A stretch of 9,970 bases of DNA from Clostridium sp. 28_12 (GTDB lineage Bacteria; Bacillota; Clostridia; TANB77; CAG-508): contig MNRR01000027.1 in the NCBI GenBank assembly GCA_001916055.1, forward strand, positions 37,965 to 47,934, given 5' to 3'. Positions 1 to 6,529 of the stretch are shown in pieces. Under the pieces are notes generated by a model. It was not told the origin of the DNA, did no database searches, and was given only the letters and a program-made list of their open reading frames with translations. Made by a program: the position numbers and the translations under genes. Within the stretch, counting starts at the first letter, position 1; the number at the start of each line of letters is the position of its first letter.

Positions 1-23
1 TTTTCTTCTTGATTTTCTCCCAT
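1..23 (-). CDS. 5' end of an unidentified gene (partial)
   Basis: An ATG at 23-21 on the minus strand is preceded by AAAGGAAAGTGA, a plausible ribosome binding site, and by a good promoter at 62-90. Seven codons are visible before the window edge, reading MGENQEE. This is too little to identify the product; the start is hydrophilic and acidic, so no N-terminal signal peptide is apparent. It lies 84 bases downstream of proS in the same direction but appears to be its own transcription unit. The call rests only on the ATG, ribosome binding site and promoter arrangement. Confidence 0.55.
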
Positions 24-61
24 AAAAATCACTTTCCTTTCAACAAAATTTAATCATTTCA

Positions 62-90
62 AGTATATCAATTTTTTGTTTTTTTTACAA
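62..90 (-). promoter_or_regulatory. Sigma-A-type promoter for the gene leaving the left edge
   Basis: On the minus strand a TTGTAA -35 (90-85) and a TATACT -10 (67-62) are separated by 17 bases. The -10 is preceded by TGA, giving an extended -10. The spacer is almost pure A, which can act as an UP-like or bent tract. Transcription would start near 55, about 30 bases before the ATG at 23. No clear hairpin terminator is seen between the proS stop and this promoter. Confidence 0.6.
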
Positions 91-107
91 CTGTTTTCAC
101 AAAGAAT

Positions 108-1409
108 TTACTTAACATCAAATTTTATTTCTAAAAAGAATTTTGATAAATCATCAAATTTAACTGTTGTTTTTTCTCCTGTTTTTGTACTTTCTATTTC
201 AAATTCATCTTCTTTTGATTTATCTCCTAATACAATCATATATGGTGTTCCTAGTATTTTTACATCCTTTATTTTTGCTCCTATAGAAATATTATCTCTG
301 TCATCTATTATCACATTATAAGCTGTAAAAAATATTTTTTGTTCTATTGCTTCTGCTAATTTTACTTTTTCTTCATCTCCTGGCTTTACAACTATTTGTA
401 ACATGTATGGAGAAATTCTCTCTGGAAGAACAAATCCACATGGCTTACCTGATTTATCATTCACAACACATTTTTCATATAAAGCAGCTAATGTTCTACT
501 AACACCAATTCCATAGCATCCCATGTAGTATAACTCTTCTTTGCCTTCTTGGCTTATGTATTTTCCATTCATCATTTCTGAATATCTCGTTCCTAATTGG
601 AAAATGTGTCCTAATTCCATTGTTCTTATTTCTTTAAAGTTTGAAATATCTTCGATTCCATATTCTGCTTTCAAATATTCTTTATAATCTTCTCTTTCAA
701 GAATTTCTGTGTTTAGGCCTACTCCTGTTTCTTCATTATATAATATTTTGTCTTCTCCTTGTTCTGATATCATCATAAATTCTTCTGATTTTTTACCACC
801 CATTGCTCCATTATCTGCAACTATTGGTATTACATCTAAACCGATTTTTTCAAATATTTCTAAGAATGCATTTCTTACATTTTCATAAGATTTTTCCATT
901 CCTTCTACATTAGTATCAAAACTATATGCATCTAACATTGGAAAAGATTTTCCTCTTAAAAGGTAGCCTCTTGTTCTTATTTCATTTCTGAACTTTTCAC
1001 CGATTTGATAAAATGTTACAGGTAAAGTTTTATAAGATTTTAGTTTTTCTCTTGCGAATTCTAACATTGCTTCTTCTCCTGTTGGTGCTAAGCAAAATGT
1101 TCCTTTGTTTGATTCTGTAATTAACATTGTTCCATCTTGCACATAATGATCATATCTTCCTGAATTTTTCCATATTGTATCTGGTTGTAGTGTTGGTAAT
1201 AACACTTCTATACATCCATGTGCATTTAATGTATCTACTATTATTGATTCTATTTTTCTTCTTAGTAATAATGGAATTGTATTATATCCAAATAATCCAG
1301 CTCCATATTGTACTAATTGTCCTGTTTGTAATAATATACTTTGTCCAGGATACATCTCATCTATATTATTTAATTTGGTTGTTCCCATTCCTGTTAATGA
1401 TAATTTCAT
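108..1409 (-). CDS. proS: Prolyl-tRNA synthetase, short form without the editing insertion
   Basis: This class II aminoacyl-tRNA synthetase (433 residues) attaches proline to tRNA-Pro in the cytoplasm. Motif 1 lies around residues 70-76 (LLPTLQP) and the TGEEA segment at 110-114. Motif 2 runs about 140-165, with FRNEIRTRG, LLRG and DAYSFD. Motif 3 is GCYGIGVSR at 297-305. An anticodon-binding domain fills about 335-433, including ILGTPYMIVLGDK. Classical bacterial ProRS is about 570 residues and carries a roughly 180-residue editing insertion between motifs 2 and 3. Here only about 40 residues follow the conserved GAMGG/SEEF stretch, so that domain is absent. In the motif 2 loop SFPMLDAYSF replaces the more usual FxMKDAYSF. 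The start has a GGAGG site 8 bases upstream. The gene lies 26 bases after scpB and is probably cotranscribed with it. Function is confident; the absence of editing is read directly from length and alignment by eye. Confidence 0.95.
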   Translation of the reverse strand: MKLSLTGMGTTKLNNIDEMYPGQSILLQTGQLVQYGAGLFGYNTIPLLLRRKIESIIVDTLNAHGCIEVLLPTLQPDTIWKNSGRYDHYVQDGTMLITESNKGTFCLAPTGEEAMLEFAREKLKSYKTLPVTFYQIGEKFRNEIRTRGYLLRGKSFPMLDAYSFDTNVEGMEKSYENVRNAFLEIFEKIGLDVIPIVADNGAMGGKKSEEFMMISEQGEDKILYNEETGVGLNTEILEREDYKEYLKAEYGIEDISNFKEIRTMELGHIFQLGTRYSEMMNGKYISQEGKEELYYMGCYGIGVSRTLAALYEKCVVNDKSGKPCGFVLPERISPYMLQIVVKPGDEEKVKLAEAIEQKIFFTAYNVIIDDRDNISIGAKIKDVKILGTPYMIVLGDKSKEDEFEIESTKTGEKTTVKFDDLSKFFLEIKFDVK

Positions 1410-1435
1410 TTTCTATTCCTCCAATATTTAATTTT

Positions 1436-2029
1436 TTATTCTTTATTTTCCTCTTCTTCACTCGGCATTGGAGCCTCCGCTTCAATTAACTCTTCTATTA
1501 CAATTTGTCTGTTTGAATCTAATTTGTATTTTGGAAGTTCTGGTAAATTAGATAAATTTTCATATCCAAACAATTTTAAGAATTCTGGTGTTGTTTTATA
1601 TGTTGTTGGTTTTCCAGGTAGATCTGCTTTACCTGCATCTTCTATCAATCCATAGTCTAATAATTTATAAATTGTACCATCACTATTTACACCTCTTATA
1701 GCTTCTATTTCAGCTCTTGTTGCCCTTTGATTATATGCAATTATTGCAAGAGTTTCTAATGCTGCTGTTGATAAATTAGGTTTTGCTCTTTTATCTAAAA
1801 TAGGATATATGTATTCATAATATTCCTTTTTACTACATAGTTGATATCCATCTTCTATTTTAATTATTTCGATTCCTCTATTTGCAAAATCTTTTTGCAT
1901 ATTTTTTACTAATTCTTCTACTTGTTTTTTGTCAATTTCTAGAGCTAATACTAGTTCTTCTTGTGTAACTACTCTTCCAGCTGAAAATAGTATTGCTTCT
2001 ATTATTTCTTTTTGTTTCTGGATTTCCAT
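1436..2029 (-). CDS. scpB: Segregation and condensation protein B
   Basis: ScpB is the kleisin-binding dimer subunit of the bacterial SMC-ScpA-ScpB condensin, which loads at origins and helps separate sister chromosomes. At 197 residues the length is normal. The protein should form two winged-helix domains, about residues 1-80 and 85-165. The diagnostic stretch runs LETLAIIAYNQ at 91-101, TRAEIEAIRGVNSDG at 104-118, and the PGKP...TTPEFLKLFG wing at 128-145. An acidic low-complexity tail ends the protein. AGGTGA sits just upstream of the ATG, and a separate promoter lies at 2065-2093. In most Firmicutes scpA lies immediately upstream of scpB; here the upstream neighbour is hemW and scpA is not in the window. 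ProS follows 26 bases downstream. Confidence 0.95.
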   Translation of the reverse strand: MEIQKQKEIIEAILFSAGRVVTQEELVLALEIDKKQVEELVKNMQKDFANRGIEIIKIEDGYQLCSKKEYYEYIYPILDKRAKPNLSTAALETLAIIAYNQRATRAEIEAIRGVNSDGTIYKLLDYGLIEDAGKADLPGKPTTYKTTPEFLKLFGYENLSNLPELPKYKLDSNRQIVIEELIEAEAPMPSEEEENKE

Positions 2030-2064
2030 ATTTCACCTACTATTTCTCTAATTTCAATGCTTAT

Positions 2065-2093
2065 ATTCTCTCATGTTTTCCACATTATGTCAA
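2065..2093 (-). promoter_or_regulatory. Sigma-A-type promoter for scpB-proS
   Basis: In the 96-base gap between hemW and scpB the minus strand has a perfect TTGACA -35 (2093-2088), a 17-base spacer and a GAGAAT -10 (2070-2065). The -10 is weak but is preceded by TGA, an extended -10. Transcription would start near 2058, leaving a leader of about 29 bases before the scpB ATG. This suggests scpB and proS form a unit separate from prmC-whiA-hemW. No intrinsic terminator is visible after hemW, so read-through is also possible. Confidence 0.55.
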
Positions 2094-2125
2094 GATAAAA
2101 TTTCATTTTGCACATAACATTCATT

Positions 2126-3259
2126 TCAAATAAATTCTTCCCATACCAAATTTGCCAAATTGATTCCTTTTGAAGTAAGTCTAATCGTATTTGAATCTAC
2201 TGTAATAAGTTTTTCATCAGATAATCTTTTCAATTCATTTCTAAACAAATAAATTGGGTTCTTTACAAATTTTGATTTAAAATCATTAATCTTTACGCCT
2301 TCTATCTTGCGTAGTCCTAATAGCATATATTCTTTTTCCATATCAAACTCTTTTTGAATCTCGTGAATAATCCTATTTTTTTCAAGCTTATCACTTTCAA
2401 TATTTTTTATGTATTCTTCTATATTTTCTGTATTAGAATATCGTGTTATATCACGATATGAATGTGCTGCAACTCCAAACCCAAAATACTGTTTTTGTTT
2501 CCAGCAATTCATATTATGCCTTGATTCAAACCCCTTTTTAGAAAAATTTGATATTTCGTAATGCACATAACCATTTAGTTCTAATGTGTTTTTTACATAC
2601 CAATACATATTTCTTTCTGTTTCATCACTTGGAAGTTTTAGCTTCCCACTTTGAATTTTATTTGCAATAGGTGTTCCTTCTTCCACAATAAGTGAATATA
2701 CAGATATATGTTCTGGATGTAGTTTTATTATTTGATCTAAACTATCTTTTAAATCTTTTATTCTTTGATTGGGCAACCCTAGCATCAAATCAACATTTAT
2801 ATTTCTAAATCCTACATCTCTTGCTGCTTCATATGTTTCTAAAAATTGTTCATAATTATGTATTCTTCCTATGTCTTTTAAGATTTTATCCTGTGTTACT
2901 TGTAACCCTATACTTAATCTATTTATTCCACATTCCTTGTAATCTTCTAACTTTTCTTTTGTAACTGTTCCCGGGTTAACTTCTATTGTTATCTCTGTAT
3001 TTTTAGTTATATTTTTCTTTTTAATTTCTTGTAAAATTTGCTTTATATACTTACTATCAATATATGATGGTGTTCCTCCTCCTATATAAATTGTAGTAAT
3101 CCATGGTTTTATATTTTGAGACTTTATTTCTTTTATAAGTACCTTTATATACTTTTCTATCAAATCATCTTTATTGCAATATGAAATAAAATCACAATAA
3201 TCACATTTATGCTTGCAAAATGGAATATGTACATATACTCCTACTTCATTATTGTTCAT
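2126..3259 (-). CDS. hemW: HemW-type radical SAM protein (heme chaperone, HemN-like)
   Basis: This is a radical SAM protein of the HemN/HemW family, 377 residues from the chosen start. The [4Fe-4S]-binding motif CKHKCDYCDF has cysteines at about 15, 19 and 22. Phenylalanine replaces the fourth cysteine of the HemN-type CxxxCxxCxC motif, which favours HemW, a heme chaperone, over a true coproporphyrinogen dehydrogenase. The GGGTPS motif is at 60-65, followed by EVNPGT and GLPNQ. The C-terminal part has RHNMNCW and GFGVAAHSY, typical of HemW. The frame can be opened at a TTG at 3265, but GGAGA at 3270-3266 is only one base from that codon and 6-7 bases from the ATG at 3259, so the ATG is preferred. 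The start overlaps the end of whiA by 11 bases, suggesting translational coupling. Older databases call this family oxygen-independent coproporphyrinogen III oxidase. Confidence 0.9.
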   Translation of the reverse strand: MNNNEVGVYVHIPFCKHKCDYCDFISYCNKDDLIEKYIKVLIKEIKSQNIKPWITTIYIGGGTPSYIDSKYIKQILQEIKKKNITKNTEITIEVNPGTVTKEKLEDYKECGINRLSIGLQVTQDKILKDIGRIHNYEQFLETYEAARDVGFRNINVDLMLGLPNQRIKDLKDSLDQIIKLHPEHISVYSLIVEEGTPIANKIQSGKLKLPSDETERNMYWYVKNTLELNGYVHYEISNFSKKGFESRHNMNCWKQKQYFGFGVAAHSYRDITRYSNTENIEEYIKNIESDKLEKNRIIHEIQKEFDMEKEYMLLGLRKIEGVKINDFKSKFVKNPIYLFRNELKRLSDEKLITVDSNTIRLTSKGINLANLVWEEFI

Positions 3260-4094
3260 TGGCAATCTCCATTATCTTTTTTAATCTATAATTAACTCCT
3301 GATTTTCCCACAGGGTCCTTAAGCATTTTTCCTAATTCTACTAAACTAGCATTTGGATTCTTTAGCCTTAATTCTGCAATTTCTTTTAATGGCTCATCCA
3401 TTTTATCAAATATTTTATTTTCTTTCAATTTTTTTATTGCCTCAATTTGCTCTATTGAAGCATTTATTGTTTTGTTCAAATTTGCAGTTTCACAATTTAC
3501 TATTCTATTTATTTTATTGTTCATTTCCCTTTGAACTCTTATTTCTTCAAACTTTAATACTGCTTTATTGGCTCCAAGTAGTGCTAAAAATTTTGAAATT
3601 TCTTCTCCATCTTTTATATAAATCGAATATTGATTGTTTTTTTTAATAATATTGCTTTTTATATTATATTTGATTAAATCATCTTTTATTTTTCCTGCTT
3701 CTTTTTTATCTCTAATTCCTATTTCTAAATGATATTTTTTCTCTGGATTATTTATTGAGCCAGAGCCTAAATATGTGCCTCTTATTATCCATTTTATTTG
3801 TTCTAAATTTAGTTCTTCTGTTTTATCGATTTCTTTTAAATACTTTTCGTCTACTGTTATTACAAATAAATTTCCTTGCATTAAAATATTATAATCATTT
3901 ATTCCGATATTACTTAGAAGTCTTGAAAGTCTGTTAATATTGTATTCGTTTTCTGTACTAAATTTTATTTTATTTTTCTCATGTGTAATATTACTACTTG
4001 TTAAATATCCAATTAATTCATATTTAACAGCTTCTTTATTTGCTAAGTTCTCTATTTTACTTATTTCTTCTTTTAATTCTGACGAAAATGACAT
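3249..4094 (-). CDS. whiA: DNA-binding protein WhiA
   Basis: WhiA (281 residues) is a conserved Gram-positive DNA-binding protein. It is a sporulation regulator in Streptomyces and affects division and chromosome segregation in Bacillus. It joins a degenerate LAGLIDADG homing-endonuclease fold to a C-terminal helix-turn-helix. RGTYLGSGSINNPEKKYHLE at about 105-124 matches the WhiA version of the LAGLIDADG segment. The NCETANLNKTINAS stretch (200-213) and NPNASLVELGKML with GKSGVNYRLKKI (246-274) are the family's C-terminal signature. AGAGGTGA lies 5 bases before the ATG. The gene starts 14 bases after prmC and overlaps hemW by 11 bases, so the three are one operon. In many Firmicutes whiA follows rapZ and glmR (yvcK); that context is not present here. 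Confidence 0.95.
   Translation of the reverse strand: MSFSSELKEEISKIENLANKEAVKYELIGYLTSSNITHEKNKIKFSTENEYNINRLSRLLSNIGINDYNILMQGNLFVITVDEKYLKEIDKTEELNLEQIKWIIRGTYLGSGSINNPEKKYHLEIGIRDKKEAGKIKDDLIKYNIKSNIIKKNNQYSIYIKDGEEISKFLALLGANKAVLKFEEIRVQREMNNKINRIVNCETANLNKTINASIEQIEAIKKLKENKIFDKMDEPLKEIAELRLKNPNASLVELGKMLKDPVGKSGVNYRLKKIMEIANEQ
3266..3270 (-). promoter_or_regulatory. Ribosome binding site that decides the hemW start
   Basis: The minus strand reads GGAGA here, inside the last codons of whiA. Spacing to the ATG at 3259 is normal. Spacing to the upstream in-frame TTG at 3265 is far too short, so the shorter product is the likely one. Confidence 0.65.
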
Positions 4095-4108
4095 AAGTTC
4101 ACCTCTCT

Positions 4109-4948
4109 TTAATTAACTTTAGATATTATTATTCTATCATTTCCATATAAATCTTTTTTACTATATATATCATTATATCTTTTGGTATCTTTTATAATTT
4201 CTGTAACATCTTCTTTTTGGTCATAACCTATTTCAAAACATAAATAGCTTCCGAATTTTAAATAATCTATTGCTTGACTTGAAATTTTTCTATAAAAATC
4301 CAAGCCATCATATCCACCGTCTAATGCTATTATAGGTTCATTTTTTACTTCTTCACTTAATAATTTTATATCTTCCTTTTTTATATATGGTGGATTTGAT
4401 ACAATTATATCAAATTTAACTTTTCCTATATTGCTAAATAGATTTGATTTTACAAATTTAACATTAGTATCTAATCTATTAGCATTCTTCTTTGCAACTT
4501 CTAGTGCTTTTTCGCTTATATCTATTGCATATACTTCTGCTGTTGGTATATTTTTGGCTATAGATATTGCAATTGCTCCACTTCCTGTGCATAAATCCAA
4601 AATTCGTGGTTTTTCTATTTTTTTTGCTATCTTTATTACCTCTTCTACCAATATCTCTGTATCTGGACGTGGTATTAATACATTTTCATTTACAAAAAAG
4701 TCCATTTTCATAAATTCTTGTGTATGTGTTATATGTTGTAATGGTACTCCATTTGTTAGCTTTTCTATATTAACAAAATACTCCCATTGTTCTTTTTTAT
4801 CTATTTCTTTATTATCATAAACTATTAAATATTGTCTTGGCTTTTTTAATATATATTGTAGCAATAACCTAGCTTTTAGCTTAGGAGTTTCTACATTGTT
4901 GTTTTTTAATATTATCATTCCTTTTGTTAATACCTCTCTTATTGTCAT
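4109..4948 (-). CDS. prmC: Peptide chain release factor N5-glutamine methyltransferase
   Basis: PrmC (HemK) uses S-adenosylmethionine to methylate the glutamine of the GGQ motif in release factors RF1 and RF2, which raises the efficiency of termination. At 279 residues it has normal length. An N-terminal helical domain (about 1-75) is followed by LIPRPDTE at 91-98, the SAM-binding DLCTGSGAIAISIA at 118-131, an acidic AIDIS loop, and the catalytic NPPYI at 185-189. The ATG is preceded by AAAGGTGG at good spacing, and a strong promoter lies just upstream. It is the first gene of prmC-whiA-hemW. prmC often neighbours prfA in Firmicutes; prfA is not in this window. Confidence 0.96.
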   Translation of the reverse strand: MTIREVLTKGMIILKNNNVETPKLKARLLLQYILKKPRQYLIVYDNKEIDKKEQWEYFVNIEKLTNGVPLQHITHTQEFMKMDFFVNENVLIPRPDTEILVEEVIKIAKKIEKPRILDLCTGSGAIAISIAKNIPTAEVYAIDISEKALEVAKKNANRLDTNVKFVKSNLFSNIGKVKFDIIVSNPPYIKKEDIKLLSEEVKNEPIIALDGGYDGLDFYRKISSQAIDYLKFGSYLCFEIGYDQKEDVTEIIKDTKRYNDIYSKKDLYGNDRIIISKVN

Positions 4949-4970
4949 ATTAACACCACCTTTCCTATTA

Positions 4971-4999
4971 AATATATAACATTAGTCACTTTTTTTCAA
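4971..4999 (-). promoter_or_regulatory. Sigma-A-type promoter for prmC-whiA-hemW
   Basis: The minus strand has TTGAAA (4999-4994), a 17-base spacer and TATATT (4976-4971), each one mismatch from consensus. Transcription would start about 15 bases before the prmC ATG, leaving room for the AAGGTGG site. It sits immediately after the veg terminator, so the two units are cleanly separated. Confidence 0.75.
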
Positions 5000-5011
5000 T
5001 ACCAAAATACT

Positions 5012-5042
5012 AAAAAAGAACAACTATATTAGCTGCTCTTTT
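5012..5042 (-). terminator. Intrinsic terminator overlapping the end of veg
   Basis: On the minus strand an AAAAGAGCAGC arm (5042-5032), a 7-base loop and a GTTGTTCTTTT arm form an 11-pair stem with two G-U pairs, running into a T tract (5017-5012). The last veg codons supply the left arm and the TAG stop (5026-5024) falls at the loop and right-arm boundary. It should end veg transcription before the prmC promoter 13 bases further on. Confidence 0.7.
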
Positions 5043-5332
5043 AATTTTCTTCTTTTTATTTCTGTTGCTGATGGCGGTAATAATAGGCTATAATCTTCAC
5101 CATCAAATACATCTACCTCTACAGTTCTTGTAAGCAAATCTGTATAAGTATATGATGCTGTTCTATCATTTTCTTCATATTTTACTACAAATAGATTAGA
5201 ATATGCTTTTTCTATCGTACCTTCTTTGGCAAATTCCTTGCTTCTTCCTAGTGAACCTTTTACTATTATTTTTTGGCCAATTTTGTCATTAATGTCTGAT
5301 TTTAAAGTTGAAATATCATTTCTACAAATCAT
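5024..5332 (-). CDS. veg: Veg family protein (DUF1021)
   Basis: This is a small cytoplasmic protein of the Veg family, which in Bacillus subtilis is abundant, made during growth and linked to biofilm matrix expression. The precise biochemical role is not known to me. At 102 residues it is somewhat longer than the Bacillus protein (86). The shared core is seen in IGQKIIVKGSLGR, the EGTIEKAYSNLFVV segment and SYTYTDLLTRTVEV; the extra length is a C-terminal tail rich in K and R. The frame could start at an ATG at 5353. That codon has no ribosome binding site and lies only about 3 bases after the predicted transcription start, whereas AGGTGA stands 4 bases before the ATG at 5332, so the shorter form is chosen. 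It lies downstream of yabG, matching the yabG-veg order of B. subtilis. Confidence 0.88.
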   Translation of the reverse strand: MICRNDISTLKSDINDKIGQKIIVKGSLGRSKEFAKEGTIEKAYSNLFVVKYEENDRTASYTYTDLLTRTVEVDVFDGEDYSLLLPPSATEIKRRKLKEQLI

Positions 5333-5336
5333 TAAA

Positions 5337-5342
5337 TCACCT
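5337..5342 (-). promoter_or_regulatory. Ribosome binding site that decides the veg start
   Basis: AGGTGA on the minus strand lies 4 bases before the ATG at 5332. The upstream in-frame ATG at 5353 has only AT-rich promoter DNA before it. Together with the predicted transcription start near 5356 this favours 5332. Confidence 0.7.
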
Positions 5343-5358
5343 ACTTTGCTCATGATGT

Positions 5359-5377
5359 TACAAATATAACATTTGTA
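5359..5377. repeat. Inverted repeat over the veg -10 region
   Basis: TACAAAT and ATTTGTA, 7-base arms separated by 5 bases, form a palindrome that covers the -10 hexamer and the predicted transcription start side of the veg promoter. The position is what one expects of a repressor operator. The arms are AT-rich in an AT-rich genome, so chance is a real alternative. Confidence 0.35.
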
Positions 5378-5391
5378 GGCAATTTTGTCAA
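5363..5391 (-). promoter_or_regulatory. Near-consensus sigma-A promoter of veg
   Basis: The minus strand has a perfect TTGACA (5391-5386), exactly 17 bases, and TATATT (5368-5363), one mismatch from consensus. This is the best promoter in the window. The B. subtilis veg promoter is a well-known strong vegetative promoter with the same TTGACA-17 architecture, so high growth-phase expression is the natural inference. A palindrome overlaps the -10 (see 5359-5377). Confidence 0.85.
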
Positions 5392-5460
5392 AGTAAATAT
5401 TTTATTGTCGACTTGATGTATTCTGCTTGTTTCAAGGCATTCATTCATTTTATTTTCTTT

Positions 5461-5503
5461 TATTACATTTGTATTACATTTTTGTTACAAAATTATTACA
5501 TTT
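5461..5503. repeat. Three direct copies of TATTACATTT at the yabG 3' end
   Basis: The 10-base word TATTACATTT occurs at 5461-5470, 5472-5481 and 5494-5503, with a related TTGTTACAAA at 5482-5491 between the second and third copies. The third copy is inside the last yabG codons and the other two are just after its stop. They may be binding sites, or simple AT-rich slippage products. No hairpin terminator for yabG is evident here. Confidence 0.4.
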
Positions 5504-6301
5504 CGTTTTCCTATTGCTCCGAAGCCATTTACCCCCTTTTTTCCATCTCTTAACTCATCTACAAAATCATCTATTGTTACATATCTATTTTTATCAGTAA
5601 TTGCTACATTTTTTGCTACTATTAATGGATCTAAAAAGTCTATCAATATTCGTGCTGGTGATGACGCAAAATTTGCTCCTGCATCCATTATTGCTTCGAA
5701 ATAACTTTGGCATGCTCCTGCAAATATCACTAAATTGTCTCCATGTTTTTCATCATATTTTCTTGCCTTTTTTACTGTTTGGATAAAATGCTTTGAGTTT
5801 CTGTAGTTATATATATCTCTATATCTTGTTCCATTTTTTATCATTCCGGTCATGGCCAGTTATTACTAAAATATCTGGATTATATATCATTAATAATTTG
5901 TTTATTACTTGAGATTGTTTGTATTCCGGAATATTTCTTACTACTGCATTTAATCCCATTTTTCTATAATACATTTTTGATTTTTCGCTATATTTTCTAT
6001 CACCATCCAAATGTAATATTCTGCCTGTATGAATAATTTCTTTTCTTCTATTATCTTTTGATTTCTTTTCCTTTTCTATCATAGTTAATATTCTTTGTTC
6101 TAATTCTTTTTCTCTTTTTATTTGTTCTTCTCTACTGACTATTTGAAGGTCGGTTAAAGGTGCATCTGCCTCAATCCTAACATCAATCCCCTTTAGTAGA
6201 GCTATTCTTGTCTCATTTTTCATTATTCTTACAACACTAAAAATTATGTCATTTCCATACGAATTTCTACTAACTATATCGCCTTTTTTTATTTCATGCA
6301 T
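5485..6301 (-). pseudogene. yabG: Sporulation-specific protease YabG, frameshifted
   Basis: YabG is a sporulation protease that processes spore coat and cortex-associated proteins; in Clostridioides difficile it is a cysteine protease needed for preproSleC and CspBA processing. The N-terminal half (6301 to about 5846) has KKGDIVSRNSYG, GRILHLDGD and PDILVITGHD. The C-terminal half, in another frame from about 5848, has GMIKNGTRYRDIYNYRNSKH, LVIFAGACQS and AGANFASSPAR. Deleting one C from the CC at 5849-5848 joins them as GHD-GMIKNG, giving about 271 residues, near the family's roughly 290. The break separates the conserved histidine of GHD from the cysteine of AGACQS, so neither half should work alone. 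As read, the first frame stops at 5819 and the second could open only at an ATG at 5853 that lacks a ribosome binding site. GAGGTGAT 4 bases before the ATG at 6301 fixes the start; the in-frame ATG at 6319 has no such site. A sequencing error remains possible. Confidence 0.85.
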
Positions 6302-6304
6302 ATT

Positions 6305-6312
6305 ATCACCTC
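6305..6312 (-). promoter_or_regulatory. Ribosome binding site that decides the yabG start
   Basis: GAGGTGAT on the minus strand is correctly spaced from the ATG at 6301. The upstream ATG at 6319 would place this site inside the coding region. Confidence 0.75.
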
Positions 6313-6468
6313 TTTGCATTCAAATTAGGCTATTATATTTTATTCAATTCGACTTTTTTTGACACAATTTTCCTTAGTACACCCAAGAGACTGTTAATTA
6401 CCAATAGTGCCTTTGGTTACAATATTACATGGTTGTATATACTCAATATTTTTCAAAAAATTTTTTTC

Positions 6469-6497
6469 TTTACTAATACTCCTTTCCGTGATATAAT
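6469..6497 (+). promoter_or_regulatory. Sigma-A-type promoter for the DUF4364-nth unit
   Basis: TTTACT (6469-6474), a 17-base spacer and a perfect TATAAT (6492-6497) preceded by TGA, an extended -10. Transcription would begin near 6504, about 26 bases before the ATG at 6530, with AAGGAGG in the leader. Confidence 0.75.
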
Positions 6498-6529
6498 ATC
6501 CTTAGAAATTTTAAGCAAGGAGGCTCATT

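Larger units (their letters stand above)
6302..6529. other. Divergent intergenic region between yabG and the DUF4364 gene
   Basis: This 228-base gap separates two divergent starts. On the plus side it contains a clear promoter (6469-6497). Toward yabG the minus strand has a TATAAT at 6337-6332 but no convincing -35 at 16-18 bases. I also find no clear CATAnnnTA-type -10 for sigma K, the factor that drives yabG in Bacillus. ACCAA and TTGGT arms around 6399-6417 could form only a weak 5-pair hairpin. No tRNA, riboswitch or small gene with a ribosome binding site was recognised. Confidence 0.5.

Noticed and set aside
76..1489. Plus-strand open frames opposite proS and scpB
   Set aside because: They are hydrophobic, low-complexity antisense translations with no ribosome binding sites, opposite genes with clear family motifs.
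2126..3259. True coproporphyrinogen dehydrogenase HemN
   Set aside because: Phenylalanine replaces the fourth cysteine of the HemN motif and the C-terminal signature is HemW-like.
3257..3265. TTG at 3265 as the hemW start
   Set aside because: The GGAGA site is one base away from it; the ATG at 3259 is properly spaced and gives the usual family N-terminus.
3353..4820. Plus-strand open frames opposite whiA and prmC
   Set aside because: Rich in L, F and S from AT-rich antisense sequence, with no start signals and no recognisable domain.
5819..5853. Programmed frameshift or split two-protein YabG
   Set aside because: No slippery heptamer or stimulatory hairpin was seen, the second ATG has no ribosome binding site, and the expected GHDGMIKNG is restored by removing one base.
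6395..6422. Hairpin with ACCAA/TTGGT arms as a riboswitch or terminator
   Set aside because: Only about five pairs, no T run and no recognisable aptamer; too weak in AT-rich DNA.
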